Positions 24,991 through 37,046 of a DNA stretch of 64,000 bases are shown here, piece by piece. Numbering within the stretch: the stretch's first letter is position 1; each line of letters begins with the position of its first letter. Source of the DNA: Echinococcus granulosus. Lineage: Eukaryota; Platyhelminthes; Cestoda; Cyclophyllidea; Taeniidae. The notes under the pieces were generated by a model. The model was not told the origin of the DNA. It ran no database searches and worked only from the letters and a program-made list of their open reading frames with translations. The stretch lies in assembly GCF_000524195.1 (NCBI RefSeq), contig NW_020170430.1:292764-356763 (forward strand), in the 5' to 3' direction. Both the position numbers and the translations under genes were made by a program.

Positions 24991-27900
24991 CTCAGAAAAA
25001 TAAACGCGTTAATCTCTTCTTCTGGCACTAACCAGCCACATTGTCCTACATTTCTTACCAATGTCACCATGAGAAAAACAGGTCGTCACTTTCCTCAGGA
25101 ACCCATAGCTATAATTTTATGATCACGATGTGTCCAGCCTCAAGTACATGTGCATCATTGGTTTGAACTTATTAAAGAATTTGCATATGCTTTTATAGAA
25201 AACCGAGAGATCCTCTGCCGATTATGACAGTATTCCCACTTAAATAAAGTACAATTGGTGAGCATTGTTAGGAACACTTGATTCGCAATTTAAGTCTTTT
25301 AATTTGAACCACTGAGGTGTTAAATGTCCCACGAGCTCTTGATCTTAATTCCTTATCCCATTAACTGGTGTTTCAAGGCAAAGTTGGGTGGGCTGGCCAA
25401 AGGCTTTTCAAATGCACGAAAAATAATTGGCATGTTTGAACATAAGCAAGCACCTATTAGTGGAATTAATCTTGATTGCCCTAAATCAAATTCGACCACA
25501 GTCCATAAATTACTCAAAGAGAATGTCAACCCAGTCGTGTTCACCATGGCCCTCATTTTGGGTGTAGTGAAGGGTTGCAGATTGACGGAGTTAAGTGATG
25601 CGAACACAGTGATTCGCTAGCAATAGTAAATCAGTAGCTAAAATGAAGACTTCGTTTCCCATTGCCAGTCAAGAAAACCGTACACCTGGAAAGTGTTTTC
25701 CAACAAAAAAAGGCTTGTACTAATTTAGTGGTAAGTTAGTGTTGGAACTTCGTGCCTCCATGCTGAATATGTGGTAAGTGATGTGTATAAATTTAAAAAG
25801 ACAACTGCGAGAGACGCATGATCTTGAAAGTAAGTGATGCCAAAGAGTAAAGCAAATAAACTTTGCACCAGATGAGGTAACAGAAGGATAATTGACACAA
25901 GACGAGATTGTGTACCCTGCTCATCTGAATGAGGACCATATTGTTGCCGCGTTACCAGTCTTTCAGCATTCTGAAGGCGAGATTTTAATTTATATATAAT
26001 GTTGAAAATTCATACTTAACAATTTTTCAAATGATTACTTTACGGTACCTAAATAAGCATTAGCAATACAAATCGTGGATACTAACCTGGGATGCAATAC
26101 CTGTGTTTCCCCTTACATTAACCTATCAGCCTGAAGCAATTTTGCGGCTAAATGTCAAAAGTGTGACCTGTTTATGCAAAATACTATGCTTTGAAATTTT
26201 GTATGCACCTTTTGGTACTCCAGGCATACTTTTGGGGAGAGAAGGAGCACAACACTTTGAAGTAGTTAGATTTATGAAGGAAATTCCCTACTACATCATC
26301 GTACGTAAAATGTTCGGGACACATAAAATTGATCGACCTTAAAACTAGTTACTAAGTATTTTGCATGAAAGCAATAATTAAAAAATATATAAAATTACCC
26401 AAATAGCGTGAATACTACACCACAGAGGTACGTCTTCTGGTCTTTTGATTCCATTCTACCAATTTGTCAGCCTCTTGAGAACTCACCTAAGTACAATACG
26501 AGCCAGCAGATTTTACTGAATGTGACTTGTTAAAAAACTGGTGATTTGGAGAGTTTGCAAATGACAAATGAATTGAGCCATAATTGCTGAGGGCAATTTT
26601 ATATTCAGAAAGTGATTATGCAAATCACCTATGTGCAGTATTAATGTACCTTACCGACGCCAATGTATGTCATTCTCATCAATAATGAGGGGGATCAACC
26701 TTTTTCAGAACAGCGTTTAGAAATTACAAACCTAGAAAGACAGCCTTTTGGAGTGAACAACGTTGACAGAATCATGCGCAGAGCCCCGCGACTTTCCTGA
26801 AGACGAAGGATGACATAACACCCGGGCTACTGGCATGGCCCTAGGGCCAGTCCACCCGGCGAAGGTACAATGGGTGAGACACAAAATGGCCCTCTTACCA
26901 ATGTATCACACGTGTACCTAAATAGCTTTATTTTAAAAATACCATAATAGTTATAAACTAACCAGAGCCCGACTGCATAATGTTCTATCTACAAAAATCA
27001 GCTAGTGCGCATTGGAGGCTAGCGAATTTTGAATTTACTACTTCTCCTTACCTTCTTTTCCTCTGGGTGGTAGTTTTCACTCTTGTAATACATTATTTAT
27101 GTTGATACAGATCTCATGCACATTCGTCGTCTCAAAGTTAGACTGATGGTCAGCCCTGGTTACATTCGAACTTTAGGTGCCGCATAACGAGGACTGGGAA
27201 ATCCAGTCTCAGGACACCAAACTCGATGGTGCTTTAGCTACAGCATACTCATGAATAGGTCCACCCTTCTGAAAAAAGATCAGTCCAACTTTTAGTAACG
27301 ATTCTGATTACATTACCTAACATCGGGAATTCCGAAGCACCAATGTTAAAGCTGTCACTGCCCTTATCACTGTTTCATCGCAGCTCCATTCTCATTCAGT
27401 TACCATCTAATATGATGAAAACATTTTAACATCGAGAAATGTGTTAACTGGATTGGTCTTGAGGTCGGGGTTTGTTTAAAGGACTAGATGAGAAACCTGG
27501 AGGATGCGATGCGAGTCATATACGACCGACCAGCCTTTGTAGCTTTCCGCTTTTTTTAAAATTCAGTTCCTTTCCTTATCCGAATAAACGATTTTGTTTT
27601 CCAAAAACACATAAAAAATTTAAAACAGCCAAGACTTCCCCTTACGTGAAATTAAAGCCCAATAACCACCGGAAATGATTTTCTCGTAGTTGTCAAGTAA
27701 AAAGCAAAGGGCCACATCAATGAAAATACCTCAAAGGATCAAGTCCATTTTGTTCACCATTCAAATAAGTTATGCTTCCACCTTACGAGCTTCTAAACTG
27801 CCACCTTGCCCAATTTTAAGTAACGCCAAATTTCTCGAATTTATTCTGTTTTAGATGCCAAAAAAGAACACGATGTATAAATCCCTCCGCAAAAGTTAAA

Positions 27901-28684
27901 ACTAAACATTTTTACCTCCATACGTCGACAATGATTTCGTTTCTGCATTTTGATGGAAGGCATCCACTTGCAGGTATTGCCTTCCAACTAACCCGACATC
28001 AACTGAAAGTATTTATTGACACCATCTTCTGTCCGAGCCGAATAAAGCCAGCTTGTACGAATGGAGATTTTGAATGCTAATACCTGAAGTCTCTGATGGA
28101 CATGGCTAATGAAATGAACTTACGGATCAGCTACAGACATGCACATGGCTATCAAATACACATTGATCAGTACCACATATCTGTTTGCTACTGTTTCATA
28201 GGATTTTATAATATTATCCACAATTCTGAGAACTCACTTATTTTGCGAAATCCTCTACTCCGAAGTAAAGAGTAACGCTAGAATTTTCTCAGTGCCTTTC
28301 TTTTATGATAGGCAAACAGAGTAGCCTGGTGTTTGAGCGCGTCATCGTTTGTGTAAGTCCTGATAGACGAGTGCGAGAGAATCAGGCATTTGCCTGGGAC
28401 AACTTTCGCGAATCCTACTTAGCCCATCGGTTTGAAGCCAAAACCGACCAACAAGTCTGACAACACTGACAGTATATCCGACGGTCACTATCTACAAAAA
28501 TGTGCTTATCTATGACTAATTTGTAGTGCTTATGAAACCACACCTACTCTCGAGAGGGAGACACGCAGGTCAACCGTGGAGGTAGCGACAACTCTAACGC
28601 ATGTGCTGTCAAACGTGTTAGCAACTAATGGCTCTAAACACTCAACCGCCCCCATATTTGGTCGTCCCTATCGATATATGAGCT
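24991..28684. other. Gene-poor stretch
   Basis: No supported gene. Opposed open frames at 25324-25620 (plus) and 25353-25607 (minus) overlap, and neither shows splice context or a family signature. A 5' exon of the membrane-protein gene may lie near 25.0-25.4 kb but could not be fixed. The dispersed repeat copy at 26.8 kb is listed separately. Confidence 0.45.
26770..26890 (+). repeat. Dispersed repeat copy B
   Basis: Second copy of the element at 10630-10800, sharing TTTCCTGAAGACGAA, GGGCTACTGG and the ACCCGGCGAAGGTACA block in the same order. The two copies are diverged by both substitutions and small indels, so neither is recent. Confidence 0.55.
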
Positions 28685-28689
28685 GTGGC

Positions 28690-29575
28690 AGGTAATCAAA
28701 GTAGGCAAAGTCCTTACCAGGAGCTTTTATTTCTTGCTGGTTGGGATGTGTGGGCTTACGATACTCATTCTATTGGCTACAGACTGGTGACCCCGAGAAC
28801 AGTCATTACTAGTCTTACTCCCAGCATTCCCTTCCTTTGCTTATACTACCACTACCCCCAACTATTCAACCGACATCTGCACTGGGGTTAGCCTTTTCAC
28901 GCCTGTGCCTAAATAACGCAACCTCAAATCCCCTGCATACACCTTCCAGGCGGGCAAGATGGCTATTCACACCGATGGTTGACAGCTTCACACTTTCGAT
29001 CTCAGTCCATGATTTCAGCTTCCCCTCATGCTCACAATAGCTGACATCCAACAGCTCATCATCGGCGTCGACTTCCATTCGTAATTCGACTAATTCGGCG
29101 CTGTACGAGTACTGAAACGGCTTGGCTATGCTACTATGGTCTCCCCTTGTGGAAAGGCCACTTTGACTGGCATTCGATTAACGTTGCTACTCACGAACGA
29201 GTTCTCAGCACTCCTCTCTCAGTTTCCCAACGTGGTTCAACCGATCTCATCTAGCTCAACGCAGCACGATGTTGCGCATTATATAGTAACCACTGGCTCG
29301 TTTGTTTTAAAGCGACCAGAACACCTGTTCCTAACGAAGTTCGAGGCCTCCCAGTAAGCGTTTCATTTCATGTGTATTATGTGGTCTTGAAGTAGCCCTT
29401 GGTCTTCGCCTCGCCTTATGGTGGCTTAGACAAATCCAAACGACTGGAGATCTTGGGAGGCTACACACCATCCAATCCCATGGTGATGCTTGACAAGTGT
29501 TAAGCCGGAGGCATTCCATCTCTATTCCATTCAGGATGCCCCTTGTACCTTCCACACAAACTATTTTTAGCATTA
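28690..29575 (+). mobile_element. Decayed Ty3/gypsy retrotransposon fragment (protease to start of RT)
   Basis: Broken by frameshifts and stops, but three gypsy-type blocks occur in the right order. At about 29036-29085 the translation IADIQQLIIGVDF matches the retropepsin end (family pattern VADV..PIIG.DFL). At about 29180-29345 there is LLSQFPNVVQP, then HDVAHYIVTTG and KRPEHL, matching the linker just before reverse transcriptase (DFP.V, H.IET.GPP, RPRRL). At about 29375-29420 SSPWSSPSPYGG resembles the first RT motif (S.WASPLHMV). Nothing downstream keeps the RT catalytic motif, and no LTRs were found, so this is a dead partial copy. Confidence 0.7.
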
Positions 29576-31164
29576 ATTCATAAAGATTTCAGTAATTAGT
29601 TAATAAGTTTTCTCGTTTGTTACTATGCATAACTCTACCATAATTCGTATAATCAGAAGCTTTTGACTAGTTCCTGAATTCTTCACCACATTCTACATGC
29701 AACAAAATTAAGGTTGTCTAATGTAAAAAATCGTAAAATGAAATCAAATATAGGGAACACTAGAGCTAACTTTATTTCATACAAAGTGCTGGTTTTAATC
29801 TCATCGCATTGTCCTTGGGTTTTTAAGACCCCAAATGCTGCATTTATTTCAAGGGACTATTTGTGATTATGCAGAAATCAACCGGCACGATGATTAGCGA
29901 GCTCGTCATTGAAATAGCTCTAACATTTCATCTCCAGTTTTATAAAACTAGTACTAGATGTACGATGAGAAAGTCGTAGATTTTTTTAATATCAATCATT
30001 GTACAACGCCTAAACACATTTTCAAAGCACAAAATCAGAACTAAAAAAGAAAGCTATGAGCCTAAAATGATTAGAGCTTATTTAAAAGTAACATAAAGTA
30101 CCGCGCTTATAGTAGTCCAGGTTCTTGAAACGTCTGATAGGGTTGGGATCCTCCGTAAAGGAATCTACAAATGAAGCTCTAGAGTAGCTGATTGGCAGGA
30201 TCTACGGATTACAAAGGTAATATCCATTTTCATTGGTGGTTAGAATTGTGTATATGTGAAGGAATTAGTTCCTGGTTAAAAACAGTTAGACGCTAAACTC
30301 GTTGCCTCCATAATAAGCCTCATGCCTTCAATAATGTTTATGGAAAGCAGATGAGGCGGTTCAGATTATAGATAGCACCCGTTTTACTTCAAACAGAGAA
30401 GAGGGTATAGTATCATCTCTGCCAAGATGCAGTTCACGCTAATGTGCACTACCATCATCGCGGTTCCAGCACGTTGGCTGAGTGGCACCAAGGTTAAGGA
30501 AACATCGAGCCCGAGAGCGCCTACCGCTTTCGACTGAACCGCATTGAATAAGGGCTATGAATATGGTCCACATTTAGTGCGCAGTTGAAATAATCACTAC
30601 ACCAGGACTTTTCATTTGTAGCTAGTTCCAAAAGCCGTCAGTAAAAAGTCAAGTAGTATCAGGACCAAACACGATCTTATTTCTATGAGTCACCAGAAGC
30701 GTCCAAATCACAGTAGGCTTCGAAAGCAAAACGAGCAGCCTTACGAAATACCAATGAAATAAAACACAATAAATACTCAATTTCGCTCAATTATCAAATG
30801 TTAGTGAAGATCTGGAAGAAGCGTATCATAATTATCGTCCTCTGTATTAGCTAGAGTTTTATTAGGGTAACTTTACCTTCTGCAAGTGTGATCTACCCCA
30901 GTTGGAATTCATACCGCTGAAGGCAGCTCCATCTATCTCTCTAAGCGTTGAAGACAATTCGAAATAAAAGGCAGGAGTGTTAAACCAGCACAATTTTAAT
31001 GACAGTTGGTTATATACAGAGAAGTGGGTGCTGGTAAATGCCCACGCGTACAACAATTATAAACACACCGGTATTTAAAAAGGCGCGAAGGGTGAGGTAC
31101 CGACACAATAGACAAGTTAATGTACAAAAGTGGGAGAGGGAGAGAGAGGACAGTTTGGTAAGCT
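29576..31164. other. Gene-free stretch
   Basis: No exon supported. The sequence is A+T-rich with scattered short frames only; part may be older transposon sequence continuous with the gypsy remnant. Confidence 0.45.
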
Positions 31165-34100
31165 TTACAACAACATCCGCGTGAGGGATGTCGACTCGCT
31201 GCAAGTTGATTGGGTTGGTGCGTTGGTTGTTGGAGTAGTCATTGTAGTATAACCACTGTGGTAAGGTGTGGTCGCTACAGAAGCAATCAAAATAAAAACC
31301 AAACATTTCAGCCTACTTATTTAAATAAGTAAAAGCTATTTGTACTTGCCTGGAGTGAAGACGGGTGCGGGAGAGGGAAACACTGCATTGTTTGAAGCTG
31401 CGAAAGGAGCGACTGCCGGAGAGCACGAAGTTGAAGATGACGTTTCTATGGTTAAATTAGTCACCAGAAATAGCTAAAAAAACTTGGAGTCAGTCGTATT
31501 CCCTAGAATACTAGTTATGGCGAAAGGTAAGAGGATGGAAATGGCCGACGTTTGAGAGAATTTACCAAACCGAACAGCAAGAAATTTAAACATGAACAAC
31601 TAAACCAGCGCAGAGGTGCGAGCGAAAAAACTCACGAGCTTGACTGAAGACAGGAAACATGGGGAAAATACCGTGGGCGTTGGAGGTGACCGGAGGGGCG
31701 GCGGAGGGGGGTGTGGATGACTCCACGGAGGTGGCGGTGACGGTAGCTGTGGTGGGGTCGGCGACTGCCGATTTGACCGAAGCGGTAGCACCTGCAGAAT
31801 TGGCAGTCGATGGGGTACTGGAGGACCACGGGGTTGCACTTGGACCTTTAATGAAAAAGGTGTTGATTGACGGAGTGCACCAAAAGGGGAGGGGCAGCAG
31901 GAAAGGAGAGTTTAGCGTACTCGTAAAGACTGGAAAGATGGGGAACATGCCACGGCTGGAGCTCGAGGTGACGGCGGCAGTCGTGGAGGCGGTAGCCGTG
32001 GCGGGGGGAGAAGCAACGCTAACCTGAGCTGGTGTTGTTGGTGACGAAGATGACGATACCGGTGTGGTGTTCACCACTGTGACGGGAGAGACCTGTTGCG
32101 ATGCGGACTGCTGCTGGTTCGCGGACTTTGCTTGTGGTGGAGACGCAGTAAACAGAGGAAGGCGGCCCTGCAAGGCTTTTACGAAGATAATGTGAGAAGC
32201 CACTAATTGTAGCATTACCAGAGTTCATTTCCATCATACACGGCGTAACTCTCTTGTCATCACTTATAATGCCCATGTCATTGAATTCCTTGAGAATGAC
32301 CTGTTCTTCTGTCGCCCATTGTGATTACACAAGTACGACTCTGAGGCTAAGTAATGTCAAGAAATTGAAAATTAAAGGAAAACTGCGAAAATCTAATACC
32401 ACTGATAGTCGGAGCCGAAAACGAATAAATAAAGCACCAACTTAGCGCAAGTAAATCTGTTGAGTCAAGATATTTTCATTTAATCATATTTCCATCCATG
32501 CTGCGTGAAAAGTGGACTCCGAACCATAAGTGTTGTAAAAGTGGGAAAAGTGTAACAAAATCACCGATGGAAATACATGACCTTGGTTAAGGCAAAAAAA
32601 CACACCAGGGATATTTCAGCAACTAAAGGTGCGCTCAAACTCTTATTCGGTAAGTGGGAACATACCAAAATCCCTCATTTCTATTCTCTTTCAGATGAGA
32701 ATCTCCAAAACCTACTACATTTAAGATTTACCAGGACAACACGTAAACTAGGCTGTACTGGAACTGAATTTAAAAAACCAACAATGCTTGTGTACATTAA
32801 GTACCCATGCTACAACAAGGAATAGGTGCTACTTATTAATGTCTGTAGTCTGCGTTCTTCATCTAAGGCAAGCGTATGCTGAGGGTAATGCAAACTAACA
32901 TCGTATAAGTGGTAAATAACATGCGCCAAAGTGCACGAGCAATCAGAAAGCAAACGGGTAAACGGTTCGCATTATTGTCTGCTTTATGACTAAGTAATGG
33001 TGACTCAGCGCACACCGTCCCAACCGCAAGGGAGCGGGGAGCGCGCCCCCATTTGAGTACAGAGCTGCCGACAGCACCCACTGTCGATGCTAGAATCGCA
33101 AGGAGGGGGTTCGCGTGCCCGATCTAACCACCGCGACTGCCACCAAAGTGGACCAATGCGACCCCGAAATTAAGTCCAAAAAAGATGCACATTAGAATCA
33201 CGACAAGATTAAAGAAGGAAGTTGGAAGTTGCATAGGAAGAAATTAGAAAGGCGGAAACGAACGTCTGCTTACTTGGATGTGTGGTCTGCATGTGCCGCT
33301 GATACTCCCATCGCCGACTAAAGCGTCTTGGACAATGCAAGCAACCGAAGGCTTTGATTCCTAAAATCCAAGGCATGGGACTAGATTTTGCTAAAGGAAC
33401 CAAAAGTAATTCACAACAAGATCCGAAATGGACGTGCAACTCCACTGCTAAAACATCCTAAAGGCCCCACAAGAACCAGCACAGGTAATAGATCACAGCT
33501 GTTTCTTAACTCACTCGAAGGACTATTCGGATTTCTTTTCATCGGCTCGAGAAAGGACTTTCAACGCAGAGGAAAATCTTTAAAAGCCAAGCACTTGACC
33601 AGGGAGTATGAGTTACTACGATGCTATAAATTTTTTAAATTTAGAGTTGTAGTTTTTCACGCATCAATTTGATGGTACGCCCTTATTTGAGCGCTAAGAC
33701 GACCTTTGCCCGCATGGTCAGATTAACCGACACAAGACATTGCTTGGCCCACATTTGCTAGTGGTTTGGTTGTATGACCACTGCACAATGAAGGAGTTCA
33801 ACTCACATGACCAGAAATAGAAATATGCAGTGATGGTCCTCGAACGCATGACAAAGAAACTTAAATGCTTTAATTGACACTACCCTGATAGGCAGGAAAC
33901 TGCTTGATGTAAATATAATTTACAAATACATAAACCCCAATAACTAGCACAAACGCATAGCAGGGCATTAAAAGTAGGCAGGTAGGATCAACCTGGGAAT
34001 TTATGGGACATTTGGGCTGAAACGGCTATTTTCGCCATTGAAGCAAAACGGCTTAGAAGCTTTGGTAATATGGATACGTACAGAGCATCCAGCAGCGTCG

Positions 34101-35156
34101 GAGGTCAAACTCAGGAATTCAGTTAAAAGACCCAGCATTTCACTTCAAGCCATTGGAAACAATCAATGGTAACATCCAACTAAGCCAACAACCCATAATG
34201 CTTCAGAAACAACAGACTTCACGGAGTCGAACTAATTCCAACTTATCAAGTGGTATACCAGCCGTCATCAATTTAGGAAGTCTCAATAAAAGTACGCCCA
34301 AAAACACCGTCTACGCGCCAAAAATGAGTCGATTGGCAATAATAATGAAGAACTGCAAAGAACTCAGTGCGAGTCCATGTTGAAGAAAAAGGAAATTTAG
34401 GGCGATATATGGTCTGTGCTGATAATATAGCATAATTAGCATAGGGTGAAGACAAAACGCCCAAGTAATGAAATTTTGAAGCATGTAGTAAATGGGTGAA
34501 ACACTAACCCTGATGAACTGTCATGATGTGGCGAACGAGTTTGTCATTCCGTGAAAATAATCGGGAACAAGTGACGCACTGGTGCCTTTTTATACCTAGA
34601 CATTTAAATAAACTACTCAGATGAAGGTAACAAAAGGAAAGAATAAGCATTAAACTAACAACCTAGACAATAAACCTAAGACAAGATTACAACCGTTGAG
34701 CTTCAATGGAGAACTAAATCCCACGACCTTACGCCGACATCACTTCGAAGTTCATGAATTAAAATAAGTAGGTAAGTGAGCAGACTGAGCTCTGCGGAAA
34801 AGTGAATAATGATATAGAGCAGGCTGTAAACCAGCGAAAACAACAGCCGACCATACTAAGAAGCGGTTGATAACGTATCAAAGGTGGCCACAAAACACGT
34901 CGGGTAAAGCATGCACAAACCGTGATGAAGCTCGCTAAGATGACGCTTGACTTTGTCCCTTCGATTGAAAACCTTACCACACAAGGAGCATTCAAAAAGC
35001 TTGTTCGGACCTAAAAGCAAATGAGAATTAACTAGCTTTGCTGAAAAAAAAACCTATGTTAAAATTGTGAAGAGTATATTAGTGAGAAATCTTACTTCCA
35101 TCCCCTGGAAGTTCATGAATCTCGCCATCTAAGTTGATGGTATTTCTGTTTGCCAT
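31165..35156 (-). CDS. C2H2 zinc-finger protein with three fingers and a Ser/Thr/Pro/Ala-rich tail
   Basis: Nine minus-strand exons, every internal junction in phase 1: 35156-35096, 35010-34921, 34595-34509, 33360-33274, 32305-32219, 32076-31921, 31845-31636, 31445-31350, 31274-31165; 327 aa. Exons 2-4 (90, 87, 87 nt) each encode one C2H2 finger, C-x2-C-x12-H-x4-H: CSLC...HLSELHH, CVTC...HIMTVH, CLHC...HMQTTH. Fingers of this kind bind DNA, so a nuclear transcription regulator is likely. Exon 5 is also 87 nt but has no finger. Exons 6-8 are low-complexity and each ends with a related motif: FPIFPVF, FPMFPVF, FPSPAPVF. The intron after exon 8 appears to start with GC (CCAG|GCAAGT), the usual GC-AG consensus. 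The exon 6 acceptor at 32077 was chosen to keep phase; another at 32164 would lead to a different, short frame. The fingers are secure, the tail less so. Family not identified. Confidence 0.75.
33000..33180. other. GC-rich patch inside the zinc-finger gene intron
   Basis: An unusually GC-rich and CpG-rich segment between zinc-finger exons 4 and 5, without a coding frame I can support. Its abrupt composition change suggests an inserted element, but no terminal repeats were found. Confidence 0.3.
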
Positions 35157-35340
35157 CTAGGGTTAAGTAGAAATGTGAATGTTACTGAAACACACGGGTT
35201 AAACAGTTTGCCTCGACAGACTATCTTGAAGGAGAATAACAGAACTTAAATAAAGTCCAAATGCTAAATGGTTAAAAAAGGCACTCCAAAGCCTGGCCCG
35301 AATCACGAGGACGTGAACGGGGTTTCGAAGCATTTGACTA

Positions 35341-35359
35341 ATTAATTAATTAATTAATC
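35341..35359. repeat. (ATTA)n microsatellite
   Basis: Nearly five perfect copies of the ATTA unit directly upstream of the zinc-finger gene. Confidence 0.85.
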
Positions 35360-36545
35360 TGCATTTATCCAATAACAAACCTGAACCCATTGCCTTTGAT
35401 AGGCACCAAGAGGCAAGTGAAAGGAATTAAAAGCATGGTCGCCAGGCTCCAACTTTAGGGACTGATTTACGCCAAGGGTAAATTGCGCACCCTGAGACCC
35501 ATTTTGTTGAAGTGACTGCTGAGGCGACTGATCAATTGACTGATTATTGGACGATGAAGATGAGTTCGAAAAAAATGAGGCTAAAACACAGTACCAGCAG
35601 TTGATGGCGACAAAAAATATGGATGAATATAAAATTACGCTTAGAATTCACAAAAATAGGGGATTTACAGTTATTGGGGTGACCTGGTTGAAACGCATGA
35701 ACAATATGGGTAAAGTCTTTGCTCAAATCCGAGTCCTCCAAATCTAAAAAGTGACAAATTAAGGGCGACAATATACATTTTGACACGGCAAGACCCAGCT
35801 TAACAAGCTTTAGCAGTTTGTTTGAGGCAACGGTTTCACAGTTCGGAATCAGGATCTTCTTCAGGCTTAAAGCGAATACTCCGTACCCATCATGTAACAG
35901 TTGGCTAAAGGAAATAAACTGACCAGATTAGTCACTTACTTTATCACTAAGGGATATAAAATCTCCCTATCCTCCGAAGACATCATCTCAGCGGTTTTAT
36001 AGTACGTAAGTCAATTCGGGCATATTAAAACAACATATGACTTTCGGTACCCGTAGCCCATGAAGCAAACCTACCCGATAAGCTAAATTAAAAAATTTTC
36101 AACAAAATTTTTTTTACGCGACTGAAAAACGATGTTGTCAGCACCCTTTAATTTCAAAGGTAGTGGGAGAAAATACGCTAGAAGCAGAATTTCATGCTTC
36201 ACCCTTAAGCACTGCTAATTTAGCTAACTTTGGTATTTCATACCAAACTACGTGCTTTAGTTATAAATTCGGTAATGGCAATCTTGCTTTCCGCAAACTG
36301 GCGCCAAATCTCATAATTAACCTTTTCCTAGCTTGCTTGCATACAGTACTTTAAGTAACTGACTAAACGGACTCCAATGGCCGATAGCAGATCAACTTTA
36401 ACAGATCCGCAATTCATACATTGGCGTTCGACTCCCTTACACCAAAGCAACAATCCGGCTGGCGTAAACTGAAAACCAGATTCGCTACTCCATTTCCCTG
36501 AGTCCGACCCCTACTGATCAGAGGGGCACATCTCCGACGCGCGGC

Positions 36546-37046
36546 TTGATTTCACAATCCCACTCCAGGCCCACACTAGCCCCGCTTTTTAATCATCTGT
36601 CGACAGCATTTCCAAGGCAAATATTGATTCTAATCAGTTGTTCACTTCTACTACAATTGGCCTTCTACGCAGCAAAAATCAAACTAAATGATTGCAACCA
36701 AGATCGTGGTTATGATGAAAACGCAGAAGCTCCAACACCGCGCTCTTGTAGAGACTATACAAACATTTTCTTGAAATCCACGTACACCTGCTGGAAATCA
36801 GCCAGTCACACAGAAATCCATTTCAGCAGAGAACGAGTCAAAACGGCAGCCTGTGCAAAGAATCAGCCATCACAATACAAGTTGTCACAGCTGCGAAAAG
36901 TTCCATTCTACCACTTCAAAGACCCTCGCGAGGGCTTAACTTCACTCACTGCTACTTGTATCAAAGAGGACAATGCTAGCTTGATCGGATTCATTACACC
37001 TCAGACAACATTGGCTTCACATCGTCTACATGGAAAGCGTCGCTAA
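36546..37046 (+). CDS. Unrecognised 166-codon open frame
   Basis: Uninterrupted ATG-initiated frame of 166 codons in an otherwise non-coding spacer. The N-terminal 45 residues hold a hydrophobic stretch (ILILISCSLLLQLAFYA), which could be a signal anchor. The rest is polar with several Cys and no repeats. No family is recognised, no splice context is evident, and it could be a chance frame or transposon-derived. Confidence 0.25.
   Translation: MISQSHSRPTLAPLFNHLSTAFPRQILILISCSLLLQLAFYAAKIKLNDCNQDRGYDENAEAPTPRSCRDYTNIFLKSTYTCWKSASHTEIHFSRERVKTAACAKNQPSQYKLSQLRKVPFYHFKDPREGLTSLTATCIKEDNASLIGFITPQTTLASHRLHGKRR

Noticed and set aside
25324..25620. Overlapping open frames on both strands of about 85-98 codons
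   Set aside because: No splice context, no motif, and mutual overlap makes chance or transposon sequence more likely.
30465..30545. tRNA-like stretch (GTTGGCTGAGTGG start)
   Set aside because: Resembles an A box only. No B box (GGTTCGANTCC) at the right distance and no cloverleaf could be drawn.
31846..31920. Hydrophobic segment inside a continuous minus frame of about 200 codons
   Set aside because: It is flanked by a GTACGC donor and a TTTTTCATTAAAG acceptor, is 75 nt long, and removal keeps phase 1; treated as an intron rather than a membrane helix.
31659..32027. Plus-strand open frame of 122 codons
   Set aside because: It is antisense to zinc-finger exons 6-7. Its Val/Ala/Glu-rich translation is the mirror of the Ser/Thr/Ala-rich coding strand.
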